Shown: positions 1 through 9,414 of the stretch, piece after piece
Layout of the letters: the number at the start of each line of letters is the position of its first letter
Position numbering within the stretch: the first letter of the stretch is position 1
Source of the DNA: JAIEOG01 sp964519985
GTDB taxonomy: Bacteria > Bdellovibrionota > FAC87 > UBA2466
Direction: 5' to 3'
NCBI GenBank assembly: GCA_964519985.1
Contig: CAZFMF010000012.1
Location: 1-64,000 of the forward strand
DNA: 64,000 nt
Notes under the pieces: model-generated
Told to the model about the DNA's origin: nothing
Seen by the model: the letters and a program-made list of their open reading frames with translations, nothing else
Database searches by the model: none
Translations under genes and position numbers: made by a program

Positions 1-810
1 AGCCACCGTCACCGTGGCCGAACGAATATTCGCGTATGCATCTTTCGCCTTCACTTTATAGGTTCCGGCATTGGCAGAAGCGACGTAGTTCGCCGTCGTG
101 GTAGAAGCGGCCGTGATCGTGCCGCTCGCCGCGCCGACGGCAAACCCATAGCCCGCGGCCGGCATCGAACTGCCACTGGCCGTAAAACGGTATTTGCCCG
201 TTGCACTCAAGGTCACCGCGGTCGGACTGAGGACGAAATCCGAGTTTTCGACCGCCAGCCCCCCACACGTCATGAGGTTCTTCAAATTGGCGGTGTCGAA
301 TTCGCTCTCAATGGGATCGAGCGAGGCCGATCGGGAAATCGTCGCCGTCGTCCGACCCACTTCGTAGAGGCCGCCAAAACTTTTCGAAAAAGAAGCGGCG
401 CCGTTTTTGCGCGAGTCCACGAGAAAGTCGGCCACGGTTTTGGTCGTGGGGCAGGTGGCGCCGTCCAGTTTCAACCCCAAAACCTGAATGAGCCGCTCAC
501 TCGGCCCGGCCGGGATATTGAGCTGCATTTCAACCGATTCGGCATCGCTCGCCACCTCGACAAATTTGGAGCTCGCTCCCGGGTAAGTGCAATAACTACT
601 ACCGGCGTCTTGATCCTGGACGTTGCCATCCCGAGAGGCATCGGCGGACGGGATGCCGCGGCCCGTGGCCAGCACCCCGTAGCAGGTAAACGGGGTGTTA
701 CTCCGGTTCGCGATCTTGAAACCCAGTTTCGCGGTGCCGCGGGGCAGCCCGCCGCTGCAAGTACAAAGAAAAAGACACGCCAGCCCCCAGAACCCAAACG
801 AATGTTTCAT
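1..810 (-). CDS. Ig-like repeat lipoprotein (3' end beyond window)
   Basis: An open frame of 270 codons runs from ATG at 810 off the left edge, so the C-terminus is missing. The first 20 residues are hydrophobic and end in LFLCTCSGG, a signal peptide with an imperfect lipobox (Cys at 16 or 18). Residues about 30-190 are a Cys-containing globular region I do not recognise. From about residue 200 there is a bacterial Ig-like module (FVLSPTAVTLSATGKYRF, then an AGTYKVKAKDA strand and ATVTVA), of the type usually repeated in tandem in long surface proteins. A surface-exposed or periplasmic lipoprotein is inferred. There is no Shine-Dalgarno; a perfect TATAAT lies 7 nt before the ATG. Confidence 0.75.
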   Translation of the reverse strand, partial: MKHSFGFWGLACLFLCTCSGGLPRGTAKLGFKIANRSNTPFTCYGVLATGRGIPSADASRDGNVQDQDAGSSYCTYPGASSKFVEVASDAESVEMQLNIPAGPSERLIQVLGLKLDGATCPTTKTVADFLVDSRKNGAASFSKSFGGLYEVGRTTATISRSASLDPIESEFDTANLKNLMTCGGLAVENSDFVLSPTAVTLSATGKYRFTASGSSMPAAGYGFAVGAASGTITAASTTTANYVASANAGTYKVKAKDAYANIRSATVTVA

Positions 811-817
811 GCTCGGT

Positions 818-823
818 ATTATA
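818..823 (-). promoter_or_regulatory. -10 hexamer of lipoprotein gene, near-leaderless
   Basis: On the minus strand TATAAT ends 7 nt before the ATG at 810 and no purine-rich ribosome site lies between them. Transcription would start at or within a few bases of the start codon. No good -35 is visible. Confidence 0.45.
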
Positions 824-877
824 GGCTCCGGAACGGCCTGCGCGAAAGTCTCGCTTTCGGGACAGTGCGGCTTTGGT

Positions 878-2227
878 TTAGAGGATGTAACGGCTCAAAT
901 CGACGTTTTCCACCAAACTACCGACGCGCTCGCGCACATAATTGGCGGTGATCTCGACTTTTTGACCCGAAGACTCGGCGGCGCTGAAGCTCACCTCATC
1001 CAAGACTTTCTCCAGGATGGTATGCAAGCGGCGCGCACCAATGTTTTCCGTCCGTTCATTCACCGCGGTGGCGATTTCGCAGATGGTGCGAACCGCATCC
1101 TCCGAGAAAACGAGCTCAGTCCCTTCGGTGGCCATCAAAGCGACATACTGTTTGAGAAGACTGTTAGTCGGCTCGGTCAAAATCCGAAAAAAATCTTCGG
1201 TGGAAAGGCTTTGCAACTCCACCCGAATGGGGAAGCGACCCTGCAGTTCCGGAATGAGATCCGACGGCTTGGCCTGATGGAATGCGCCGGCGCCGATGAA
1301 CAGAATGTGATCGGTCTTTACCGCACCATACTTTGTGTTGACATTGCTACCCTCCACGATGGGAAGCAAATCGCGTTGCACGCCTTCCCGCGATACGCCT
1401 GCCCCGCTACGGTAGCCGTCTTTCGATTCCGCAATCTTGTCCAACTCATCGAGGAAAATGATCCCGTTTTGCTCGGCGAGCTGCACGGCCTTAGGAATCA
1501 CGCGGTCCATATCGACCAGCTTCTGCCCTTCTTCTTTCTCCAAGGCCTTCAGCGCGTCCTTCACCTTCAAATGGCGGCGCTTACTCTTTTTCGGCAGCAT
1601 ATTACCGAGCATGTCCCGCAAGTTCATGTCGACTTCTTCCATTCCGGGAATCGCCATGATCTCGAAAGCGGCTTGCTGTCGCTCTTTAGTATCGATCGCG
1701 ACTTCACGCGCATCGAGTTCGCCCTTGCGCAACATTTCTCGGAATTTTTCGCGGGTAGCCCCTTGCAAATTCGCCGCATCGGCGGAAGTCGAAGCTGGGG
1801 GCAGAAGGAGATCTAAAATCCGTTCCTCGGCTAGTTCCTTGGCGCGAGGCGCTACGAGCTCACGCTCTTGCGCCTTAACCATATTGATTGCGGTTTCGAC
1901 GAGGTCTCGCACCATCGACTCGACGTCTTTTCCAACGTAGCCAACCTCGGTGTACTTGGTGGCTTCCACTTTGACAAAAGGCGCGTTCGCGAGTCGCGCC
2001 AGGCGGCGAGCGATTTCGGTCTTGCCCACGCCAGTCGGTCCCATCATCAAAATATTCTTCGGCTGGATCTCGTCGCGCAAAGCATCGCCGACATGTTGAC
2101 GGCGCCAGCGATTGCGGAGTGCAATGGCGACCGCCCGCTTTCCGTCCTTTTGTCCGACGATGTATTTATCCAACTCTTGAACCACCGCAGTGGGAGTCAG
2201 GCCATCTTGTTCAGTGAGTAAATTCAT
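878..2227 (-). CDS. hslU: ATP-dependent protease ATPase subunit HslU
   Basis: This is the AAA+ unfoldase of the cytoplasmic HslUV (ClpYQ) protease, which unfolds substrates and feeds them to HslV. Its 449 residues match the family length (about 443). Walker A GPTGVGKT is at residues 63-70, the KYTEVGYVGKDVE pore-loop region follows, Walker B is in GIIFLDELDK, and the conserved C-terminal tail ends LSRYIL, which docks into HslV. The start overlaps the hslV stop in an ATGA, so the two are translationally coupled. It is the last gene of a xerC-hslV-hslU operon. Identification is secure. Confidence 0.98.
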   Translation of the reverse strand: MNLLTEQDGLTPTAVVQELDKYIVGQKDGKRAVAIALRNRWRRQHVGDALRDEIQPKNILMMGPTGVGKTEIARRLARLANAPFVKVEATKYTEVGYVGKDVESMVRDLVETAINMVKAQERELVAPRAKELAEERILDLLLPPASTSADAANLQGATREKFREMLRKGELDAREVAIDTKERQQAAFEIMAIPGMEEVDMNLRDMLGNMLPKKSKRRHLKVKDALKALEKEEGQKLVDMDRVIPKAVQLAEQNGIIFLDELDKIAESKDGYRSGAGVSREGVQRDLLPIVEGSNVNTKYGAVKTDHILFIGAGAFHQAKPSDLIPELQGRFPIRVELQSLSTEDFFRILTEPTNSLLKQYVALMATEGTELVFSEDAVRTICEIATAVNERTENIGARRLHTILEKVLDEVSFSAAESSGQKVEITANYVRERVGSLVENVDLSRYIL

Positions 2228-2793
2228 CCGTTCGTGCTCAACTTTTCCACGGTTAGGTTATGGTTCGTATAAATACAAGTATCCGCGGCAATTCCCATCG
2301 CCTCGCGCGTGATCTCCTCGGCTCCTAGACGTTCCGAGTGACGTTTCAGTGCCAAAGCCGCCGACTTCGCGTAGGGACCGCCCGAACCAATCGAGGAGAC
2401 CCCTTCATCGGGTTCAATCACATCGCCCATTCCCGAAATGATGTACTGCCGCTTCCCATCGGCCACAATCAACATCGCCTCGAGGCGCCGCAAATTGCGG
2501 TCCATCCGCCAGTCTTTGGCGAGCTCAACCGCACTGCGGGTGAGATCGCCCGAATACTTTTCCAACTTCTTTTCAAAAAGTTCGAAGAGGGTGAAGGCAT
2601 CGGCGGTGCCGCCCGCGAATCCCGCTAAAACTCGCCCCCCGTAGAGGGTGCGAACCTTCTTCGCGGAGCCCTTCAGAATGGTAGCGCCTAAGGTCACCTG
2701 GCCGTCCGAGGCCATGACCGTTTGCCCCTGGTGGGAAACGCAAAGCACGGTCGTCGATCGAATGCGTTTTTCCTGGGCCAGAATGCGTTTCAT
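2224..2793 (-). CDS. hslV: ATP-dependent protease peptidase subunit HslV
   Basis: This is the threonine peptidase of HslUV. The core begins TTVLCV at residue 14, aligning with the usual mature N-terminal Thr, followed by the SDGQVTLG and KGSAKKVRTL signatures. The start ATG overlaps the xerC stop (ATGA) and no other plausible start is in frame, so the protein carries a 13-residue extension before the catalytic Thr. That extension would have to be cleaved off, as in some Gram-positive and deltaproteobacterial HslV, instead of simple Met removal. Length is 189 residues including this extension. Confidence 0.97.
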   Translation of the reverse strand: MKRILAQEKRIRSTTVLCVSHQGQTVMASDGQVTLGATILKGSAKKVRTLYGGRVLAGFAGGTADAFTLFELFEKKLEKYSGDLTRSAVELAKDWRMDRNLRRLEAMLIVADGKRQYIISGMGDVIEPDEGVSSIGSGGPYAKSAALALKRHSERLGAEEITREAMGIAADTCIYTNHNLTVEKLSTNG

Positions 2794-3761
2794 GCGTTGC
2801 CGAGATCCTTCTTTTTTCGCGCCCGCTCTTTCGGGTGGGCCATTTTGTACGACCGCTTCAAGCGATCGATATCCACTTGCGTGTACTTCTGCGTGGTAAC
2901 CAAAGACTCGTGCCCCAATAGCTCTTGAATCTCCCGCAATCCCGCACCGCTGGAAAGCAAGTGAGTGGCGCAGGAATGGCGAAACGTATGGGGGCTCACA
3001 TTCACGCCCGCGCCGCCAAGAATTTCCACCGCATAATGCCGGAGATTGCGTTGGAGGGTTCGGACCGAAACCCGTTCCCCATCGCGGTTGAGAAAAATCG
3101 GCGTTGCCGGTTCGCGACTTAACGCCGCCGGCAAGGAGGCAATATAATCATGAATGGCGCTTTGACAATGCCGGCCCATAGGGATCAGGCGCTCCTTATC
3201 GCCTTTACCCCGTACCCGCACCAGGCTCCGACGAAAGTCGATATCCTCGTAAGTCAGCAGAACCAATTCAGAAATACGCATGCCGGTCGAATAGAGCAGC
3301 TCCATTACGGCCCGCGATCGCTTCTGGAACAGGGTTTGCGCCGGTACCCCTTCAATCAGTTTTTCCACCTCTTCCGGCTTCAGGACATGGGGCAGCTTGA
3401 CGTGTGGTCGGGGAAGCGCGATCAGTTTTGCAAGGTTCTTGTCGATTTCCCCTTCGCGGTACAAAAACTTCAAAAAGCCTTTGATGACAGACAGACGGCG
3501 CCCAACCGTCGAGCGTTCGTAGCGCTTGGTCTCCTCGGCCAAAAAGGCGCGCAAGAGCTTCAAATCGGTCAGGCGTTCGCGATCCTCGAGTTGGGCCGCC
3601 TTCCGATTCAGAAAGCGCATCCACTGCCGGAGATCCAACTCGTAATTGGAAATCGTGTGGGGGCTGGAATTTTTTTCCACCTGAAGGAACTGCAGATAAC
3701 GCTGCACCCAATCCCAAGTCAGCGTCCACTGCGAAGGTTCCCAAAGCGTTGTTTCTTTCAC
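2790..3761 (-). CDS. xerC: Tyrosine recombinase XerC
   Basis: This is the site-specific recombinase that, usually with XerD, resolves chromosome dimers at dif. The N-terminal SAM-like DNA-binding half is residues 18-125. The catalytic half carries TGMRISELV (Arg), RGKGDKERLIP (Lys), HTFRHSCATHLL (His and Arg), LLGHESLVTTQKYT (His and the Tyr nucleophile). At 323 residues it is slightly longer than the usual 300. It is first gene of the coupled xerC-hslV-hslU operon, an order seen in several bacterial phyla, which supports XerC over an integron or phage integrase. XerD is not in the window. Confidence 0.93.
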   Translation of the reverse strand: MKETTLWEPSQWTLTWDWVQRYLQFLQVEKNSSPHTISNYELDLRQWMRFLNRKAAQLEDRERLTDLKLLRAFLAEETKRYERSTVGRRLSVIKGFLKFLYREGEIDKNLAKLIALPRPHVKLPHVLKPEEVEKLIEGVPAQTLFQKRSRAVMELLYSTGMRISELVLLTYEDIDFRRSLVRVRGKGDKERLIPMGRHCQSAIHDYIASLPAALSREPATPIFLNRDGERVSVRTLQRNLRHYAVEILGGAGVNVSPHTFRHSCATHLLSSGAGLREIQELLGHESLVTTQKYTQVDIDRLKRSYKMAHPKERARKKKDLGNA

Positions 3762-3803
3762 GACTGGATCTTCCCGCCGCTCGCATTCTTTTGCAATCTT
3801 TCG

Positions 3804-3809
3804 TAAAAT
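3804..3809 (+). promoter_or_regulatory. -10-like TAAAAT immediately before barrel gene
   Basis: TAAAAT lies 6 nt before the ATG at 3816, with no Shine-Dalgarno in between, suggesting a leaderless transcript. A -35 is not evident. Confidence 0.35.
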
Positions 3810-3815
3810 CGCGAC

Positions 3816-4523
3816 ATGCTGCGCCTCGCCGTTCTATTCTACGGTCTCAGTTTTTCTGCCAACGCAGCGTCCCTCCCGGGCGCGCTTTCCCAAACCGACG
3901 TGAATCGGGTGACCCGATTCCTGGCGATGGGCGGCGCGACTCGGCTCCTGCGGTCGTCCGAAGCCTACCCATCTTGGCCGGGCCTCAAATTTGGCGTCGA
4001 AATCAGCGTTCTACCCGGAGCCAACATTGCGAGTCTCGGCAATGGCGTAAACAGCGTTGCCGGTATCCTGCCATCGCCCCGCATTTACCTCGCCAAAGGA
4101 ATCGCGCAGGGGTTGGAGATCATCGGTTCGTTTTTCCCGGCCGGCCTCAACACCCTTTCGGGCGTCGGCGGCATTTTGAAATGGAATTTCTTACCGGAAA
4201 ATGAAGAGTGGGTCTCCATGGCCGCTTACTTTGGTGTGACCGGCGTGAATGCCTTTCAGGGAGAGTTCAAAGGGACCAATCTGGAATTGGGTGTGAGCAT
4301 CAGCAAGGACTACGTGCGGATGCGACCTTACCTTGGGGCCTCGCTGATGTTTGCCGAAGGGGAAGTCTCGCCGGCCCTGGCGGTCACCAATACCACCAGG
4401 ATGTTGGTCGGTAGCCACTTTTTTCTGGGCGCGGAGTTTGAACTTCCCTTCAATTTCACGCTCCAAGCGGACCTCATCAATCTCGATCCGATGATTACCG
4501 CTTTCATCGGAAAACGATTCTAG
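3816..4523 (+). CDS. Outer-membrane beta-barrel protein, unknown function
   Basis: The protein has 235 residues. An N-terminal signal peptide (LAVLFYGLSFSANA, cleavage near residue 18) is followed by alternating hydrophobic strands such as YLGASLMFAEGEVSPALAV and FFLGAEFELPFNFTLQADL. It ends in a Phe (FIGKRF), the usual BAM recognition signal for outer-membrane proteins. It does not match a named porin I can recognise. It stands between xerC (divergent) and rfaE2 (16 nt downstream, same strand), so it may be co-transcribed with the latter. Confidence 0.7.
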   Translation: MLRLAVLFYGLSFSANAASLPGALSQTDVNRVTRFLAMGGATRLLRSSEAYPSWPGLKFGVEISVLPGANIASLGNGVNSVAGILPSPRIYLAKGIAQGLEIIGSFFPAGLNTLSGVGGILKWNFLPENEEWVSMAAYFGVTGVNAFQGEFKGTNLELGVSISKDYVRMRPYLGASLMFAEGEVSPALAVTNTTRMLVGSHFFLGAEFELPFNFTLQADLINLDPMITAFIGKRF

Positions 4524-4539
4524 GTAAGGTCGAAGGGCT

Positions 4540-5028
4540 TTGAGAAGGCCTTCGCAAAAAATCATTCCTTGGAAAGCGGTCACCCAAGTGGCCGATGAGT
4601 TAAGAGCACAGGGAAAAAAGATCGTCACGACGAACGGCTGTTTCGACCTGCTTCACATTGGACATCTCCAATATCTCGGTCAAGCGCGGGAACTGGGCGA
4701 CCGGCTGTGGATTGGATTGAATTCGGACCGGTCGGTGCAGGCGTTGAAAGGGCCCAAACGCCCCATTCAAGACGAGAAGAGTCGCTTGCTGCAAATGGCC
4801 GCTTTGGAGGCAGTGGACTACATCACGGTTTTCGAAGCGCTTACGCCGGTGGAGTTTCTAAAACAGGTCCGCCCCGCCATTCACGTCAAAGGCGGCGACT
4901 ACCGTCCCGAAGACTTACCGGAAACGTCCGTGGTAGAAGCCGGCGGCGGAAAAATTGAATGCCTGGCATTCACGCCCGGTTTTTCGACGACAGCCCTAGT
5001 CGAAAAAATCCTCTCCCTCCATTCCTAA
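4540..5028 (+). CDS. rfaE2: ADP-heptose synthase, nucleotidyltransferase domain protein
   Basis: This is a stand-alone version of the C-terminal domain of HldE, which adenylates heptose-1-phosphate to ADP-heptose for LPS inner core. The cytidylyltransferase-like fold is shown by TNGCFDLLHIGHLQYL (the HxGH nucleotide-binding motif at about residues 36-50), KGGDYRPEDLPE and FSTTALVEKI near the C-terminus. At 162 residues it lacks the kinase half, which must be encoded elsewhere. The start appears to be TTG at 4540, since no ATG precedes the conserved part. It sits close behind the barrel gene. Confidence 0.92.
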   Translation: MRRPSQKIIPWKAVTQVADELRAQGKKIVTTNGCFDLLHIGHLQYLGQARELGDRLWIGLNSDRSVQALKGPKRPIQDEKSRLLQMAALEAVDYITVFEALTPVEFLKQVRPAIHVKGGDYRPEDLPETSVVEAGGGKIECLAFTPGFSTTALVEKILSLHS

Positions 5029-5030
5029 GG

Positions 5031-5855
5031 CTACTGTGGGGTGGTGCGGTAGACGTCGGTTTGGGTGACGGCGTCGATCAAGGTGCGACCGTCCTTACGT
5101 AGTAGCAAGAGCGCGGTGGGCACCACGAAGGGGTAGAAAAACATTCCCATGACGATGCGAGCGACCTTTTTCCAAAAACGTCCCGTCTCACCGAAGCTGA
5201 CACGCAGACCCCATACCCACATTCCGAAGGTCATCTCGAGAATCCCGATCGAAAGAATGAGATAGCCGAGCCAAATCATCCCGAACTCCAAACCCGCCGC
5301 CCGCACAAAAGCGGGGTTGCCAAATTCGCGGAGAAAGCGGGAGGAAAGATCCCCCGTCCCCGATGACATCGCATTCGAGGTGATCGCCATCGCCAGCAGC
5401 CACGCGGTGAGCACGAAACACTGGTCCACCAGCCCGGCTAACAATCGCCGACCGGTGGTCGCCGCGGGTACCGGCGGTGGCGGTTCCTGGTATTCGAAAC
5501 TGTCCAAGGCGCGAGCGGTTTCAGTGTCGACGCCCGGATCCACGATCAGGCGAGTGGCGGGCTTCGTTTTCTCCATGGGGGTCGTCGAGCGAAATTCGGT
5601 AACGGCGGAAACCCCCGGCGGAACATAAGCGACGGGGCCGCCTTTGTTGGCACCCGCGGCCGGCCGAGCCGTGCCCGAAACATGAATGCCCAACCCGTCC
5701 GTGAGAGGGGTGAACGCACGCGTCAAATCCACGCCCTTCTCCGCGCCTTGTGCCACTTCATCGGCCAGAAATTTTTGCAGATCGACCAGGGTCGTCAAAT
5801 CCGCTCCGGAGAAAATGCCTTCGACTTCGCTGCGATCGTTCGGGTTTGAGTTCAT
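5031..5855 (-). CDS. RDD family membrane protein
   Basis: The protein has 274 residues. The first 135 are hydrophilic, acidic and proline/alanine-rich, probably cytoplasmic and without recognised domain. The C-terminal half is an RDD domain: GRRLLAGLVDQCFVLTAWLLA opens the first membrane segment with its Arg-Asp pair, a second hydrophobic stretch is around FGMIWLGYLILSIGILEM, and the third ends VVPTALLLLRKDGRTLIDAV, the usual RDD exit motif. Function of RDD proteins is poorly defined; some are linked to ion exchange. It converges on rfaE2 with only 2 nt between stops. Confidence 0.8.
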   Translation of the reverse strand: MNSNPNDRSEVEGIFSGADLTTLVDLQKFLADEVAQGAEKGVDLTRAFTPLTDGLGIHVSGTARPAAGANKGGPVAYVPPGVSAVTEFRSTTPMEKTKPATRLIVDPGVDTETARALDSFEYQEPPPPVPAATTGRRLLAGLVDQCFVLTAWLLAMAITSNAMSSGTGDLSSRFLREFGNPAFVRAAGLEFGMIWLGYLILSIGILEMTFGMWVWGLRVSFGETGRFWKKVARIVMGMFFYPFVVPTALLLLRKDGRTLIDAVTQTDVYRTTPQ

Positions 5856-5894
5856 GCCGTTATTGTAACGGTGCGGCTGGGGGGAAGCAAAAGA

Positions 5895-8800
5895 TCAGCG
5901 GACGCCCCGTTCGACACCGAGCAGCACAGCGATTTTCTGTACGTGTTTTAGCTGCTCGCGCCAATCCGGTTCGGCGGCATTGAAAACGAGTTTCTGGTCG
6001 GGAGTTACGGAGTAGGTCTTGGGATCCGATTGAACTAGTTTGACCAGTTTTTGCGGACTGGCCGGAGTGGTATCGGCAAACTGCAAAGAGGTTCGCTTCG
6101 GGCCGCAATTCATCCGAAGGACATGCAGTTTCTTCAAGTAGACTTTGATTCGCATCAAACCCAGCAGGCTAATGACCTCTTCGGGCGGAGTGCCAAAGCG
6201 ATCGCGAATTTCGGTCTCAATTTCGGCAATCTCCTCTTCCGACTCCACCCCGGAAAGGCGCCGGTAAAGCACCACGCGCTCGCCGATATCGGGCAGGTAT
6301 TCCACCGGAAACGACGCGCGCACCTTCAAAGTGATTTCCGGTTCGATTTCGATCTTATCCGGTTCACCCCGTAGGCTTCGCACACTCTCTTCTAGAAGTT
6401 CGAAATACAGATCCACGCCGACCGCACCGATATGACCCGACTGATCCTTGCCCAGCAAATCCCCGGCTCCGCGAATTTCCAGATCGTGGCTCGCGATATG
6501 AAAGCCGCTGCCCAGATCGGAGTAGCGCTGAATGACCTGAAGGCGTTCCTTCGCATCCTCCGTCATCGCATTCTCTCCCGGAGTGAGTAAGTAGCAATAC
6601 GCCCGACGATCCGAACGGCCCACCCGCCCGCGCAGTTGGTAAAGCTGGGCCAGACCGAGACAATCGGCCCGGTCGATGAGGATCGTATTCGCCCGCGGGA
6701 TATCGAGCCCGGATTCAATAATCGTGGTGCAAACCAAGATCTGGGCTTCGGATCGATAGAAGTTGAGCATCTTCTTCTCGAGCGTTTCTCCATCCATCTG
6801 TCCATGGCCAGTTTCAATCTGTACCTTTGGCAAGAGATCCTGAACTTCCTTCGCCACCTTCATCAAGGTCTCGACTCGATTGTGAACGAAGAAAACCTGG
6901 CCCCCGCGCCCCAATTCGTTCGAGATGGCTTCCGTGATCACTTCCGGAGAGCTACGACAGACGAAAGTACGAACCGAAAGGCGATCGGGTGGGGGAGTCG
7001 TGATGATGGAGATTTCCTTGATCCCGCTCATCGCCATATTGAGGGTGCGCGGAATCGGAGTGGCGGTCATCGCCAGCACGTGTACCGAATCGCGCATTCG
7101 CTTCAGTTTTTCTTTGTCGGTGACACCGAACCGATGTTCTTCGTCAATGATCGTCAGACCCAGGTCCCGAAATGCCACGTCGGACGAGAGCAAACGGTGC
7201 GTCCCGATCAAGATATCAACTTTTCCCTCCTTGGCGTCGGCCAGAACCGACTTGATTTCAGCGGCCTTGCGCATTCGCGAAATCAGTTCGATCCGAACGC
7301 CGGCATTGCGAAACCGGTTCTTGAACGATTCAAAATGCTGAAAGGCGAGCACGGTCGTCGGCACCAATACCGCGACTTGTTTCTTATCGATCACCGCCCG
7401 GAAGGCGGCCCGCATTGCCACCTCGGTTTTGCCGTAACCCACATCACCGCAAACCAGCCGATCCATCGGAAAGGGTTTGGAGAGATCGGCCATCACATCG
7501 TCGATGGCTTTCATCTGATCGGGTGTTTCATCGAACGGAAACTCCATCTCGAATTGCCGGTACTCCGGGCCGGGTTCCGAGAACGGGTGGCCGGGAACCA
7601 GCTTGCGCCGCGCTTGAATTTTCATCAGTTCGGCCGCCAACTCCGCGATCGCACGCCTCGCCTTGCCCTTGGCTTTGGCCCAACGATCGGTTCCTAGCTT
7701 GTCGAGTCCGGGAGCGCCACTTTCCCCGCCCACGTACTTTTGCAAGACATTCAATCGGTAAACGGGGATGTAGAGCTTATCGCCGTCTTTGTACTCCAAC
7801 AGCACGTAGTCGTTGTCGACACCCAAGAAATTCATTGGCTTCAGACCCAAATAACGACCGATGCCAAATTCTTTATGGACCACATAGTCACCGACATTCA
7901 TCTCGCGAAACTGCGCGAGCATGCGATCCGGCGAAGTGGTTTTGCGGGTTTTGGCTTGGGACGTGCGTTTTTTGTGTCCGAAAATAGCTTCTTCGCTCAG
8001 CAGAACCGTCTTGAGGCCGGGTAACAAGGTGCTTTCGGCTAAGTAGCCCTGCCAGAGCGAAATCCGCTTGAAGTCACTCTGCAGGAACGTGGGGAAGGCG
8101 GCCGATCCCTCATCCCGCGCTTCCAGACCGAAGTGGTACGGTTCGAAGAGCAACCCGAAACGCTCCGCGTGGGTGCGCGTGTGGAAAACAATGTGGATCC
8201 GGTACCCCTCATCGATCCATTCGCGAAACGCCTGCGCAAAACCATCGAGCGATCCCGCGGAAGATTTCAATGCCCGTTCGCGGGCTGCATCGAGGTTGAC
8301 CGGAAAAGCCGGGAGTACCAGGGCTTCTTCCTGATTGCGGAAGGTATCGAAAAAGTACGATGCTTCACTTAGGGTCCCGGCCAACGCCGCCATCGAGAGA
8401 AAAAGATCATCAAAGGGAGCAATCGGAAGTGGCTGTTTTTCAAACAGCGCATGATTCGTGTGGAGGCGCGGGATTTCGCGTTGTTCGGCAACGTCCTTAA
8501 GCACTTCTTCACTGAGCGCGATGAGCCGGTACCCCTTCGGGAAATACGCCGTCAGCGGCTCCGATCCACCGGACAGAAGCGGAAAAAGGAACGAGGCATC
8601 CGAGGGTAGCGTGCCGCTTTGAATCTTCTCCAGCAACACGTCGCGATCCGCCTTAGCAATCCCTTGGGAGTCCAACCGGTTCTTCACCTTGTCGAATGCA
8701 GTTTCAATACTCGTTCCGTGTGGGATCAACGACTGCCCCACCGGCAAGACGGAAAGCCGCTCCACCTTCTCCAAAGAGCGCTGTGACTCGGCTTCGAAAA

Positions 8801-9413
8801 AACGGATCTCCTCAATGAAATCGCCGAAAAACTCCAAACGGGCGGGATTGGAATAGAGTGGGCAGAAAATATCAATCACTCCGCCCCGCACGGCGAACAC
8901 CCCAGGATCCGTAGCGGTCGGCTGCCGCTGGTAACCGGCTTCAATGAGCCCGTGAATCAAAGCATCGCGATCGATTTCCTCCTCCGGAACTAAGGTACGG
9001 GTGGCGCGCAAAAACTCCGCGGCCGGAAACACCTTCTGGAGAAGCGCATTGACCGTCGTGACGAACACCCGGCCCAGCGGATCGTTGATGGCGTGAAAGA
9101 GAGACACATTGCGCTCACAGAGCGTCGACGGATTGGGCAAAACGGATCGATAGAAATCAAAATCCAATGAGGGGAGTAGGTGGATCCTTCCTTCCTTTTG
9201 CATCCCCGCGAAAAAGCGAAAGGAATCGACGAAAGCATGGGCGGAAGCGCTCGATGGCATCACGATGAGCAGCGGCTGCTCGCTTTCCGCCGCCAAGGCA
9301 CACGTCACCATCGCTTTGAGTGTGTCGTTCAGTCCGGAAAAATGGGCGCCGGTCGGCGGTGGCTCTGCTTGCCGAAAGAGCCAGGCTTCCAACTGCCCGC
9401 GCGTGTATTCCAC
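5895..9413 (-). CDS. mfd: Transcription-repair coupling factor Mfd
   Basis: Mfd displaces RNA polymerase stalled at DNA lesions and recruits UvrA. Its 1,172 residues match the family. The UvrB-like region occupies the first 400 or so. The CarD-like RNA polymerase-interaction domain is at about 500-560 (NVGDYVVHKEFGIGRYLG). A RecG-like translocase follows, with GDVGYGKT near 655 and IIDEEHRFGV (DEEH box). RGRVGRSDRRAYCYLL is motif VI, and the TRCF C-terminal domain is from about 1,010. The start is GTG at 9411-9413, one nt after the gpsA stop, so gpsA-mfd are probably one transcript. Confidence 0.98.
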   Translation of the reverse strand: MEYTRGQLEAWLFRQAEPPPTGAHFSGLNDTLKAMVTCALAAESEQPLLIVMPSSASAHAFVDSFRFFAGMQKEGRIHLLPSLDFDFYRSVLPNPSTLCERNVSLFHAINDPLGRVFVTTVNALLQKVFPAAEFLRATRTLVPEEEIDRDALIHGLIEAGYQRQPTATDPGVFAVRGGVIDIFCPLYSNPARLEFFGDFIEEIRFFEAESQRSLEKVERLSVLPVGQSLIPHGTSIETAFDKVKNRLDSQGIAKADRDVLLEKIQSGTLPSDASFLFPLLSGGSEPLTAYFPKGYRLIALSEEVLKDVAEQREIPRLHTNHALFEKQPLPIAPFDDLFLSMAALAGTLSEASYFFDTFRNQEEALVLPAFPVNLDAARERALKSSAGSLDGFAQAFREWIDEGYRIHIVFHTRTHAERFGLLFEPYHFGLEARDEGSAAFPTFLQSDFKRISLWQGYLAESTLLPGLKTVLLSEEAIFGHKKRTSQAKTRKTTSPDRMLAQFREMNVGDYVVHKEFGIGRYLGLKPMNFLGVDNDYVLLEYKDGDKLYIPVYRLNVLQKYVGGESGAPGLDKLGTDRWAKAKGKARRAIAELAAELMKIQARRKLVPGHPFSEPGPEYRQFEMEFPFDETPDQMKAIDDVMADLSKPFPMDRLVCGDVGYGKTEVAMRAAFRAVIDKKQVAVLVPTTVLAFQHFESFKNRFRNAGVRIELISRMRKAAEIKSVLADAKEGKVDILIGTHRLLSSDVAFRDLGLTIIDEEHRFGVTDKEKLKRMRDSVHVLAMTATPIPRTLNMAMSGIKEISIITTPPPDRLSVRTFVCRSSPEVITEAISNELGRGGQVFFVHNRVETLMKVAKEVQDLLPKVQIETGHGQMDGETLEKKMLNFYRSEAQILVCTTIIESGLDIPRANTILIDRADCLGLAQLYQLRGRVGRSDRRAYCYLLTPGENAMTEDAKERLQVIQRYSDLGSGFHIASHDLEIRGAGDLLGKDQSGHIGAVGVDLYFELLEESVRSLRGEPDKIEIEPEITLKVRASFPVEYLPDIGERVVLYRRLSGVESEEEIAEIETEIRDRFGTPPEEVISLLGLMRIKVYLKKLHVLRMNCGPKRTSLQFADTTPASPQKLVKLVQSDPKTYSVTPDQKLVFNAAEPDWREQLKHVQKIAVLLGVERGVR

Positions 9414-9414
9414 C

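Noticed and set aside
843..858. Terminator after hslU
   Set aside because: A 6-bp CGAAAG/CTTTCG stem without T-run; too weak to call.
695..1816. 373-codon plus-strand frame antisense to hslU
   Set aside because: It lies entirely opposite a secure, conserved gene and encodes nothing recognisable; a shadow of high-GC codon use.
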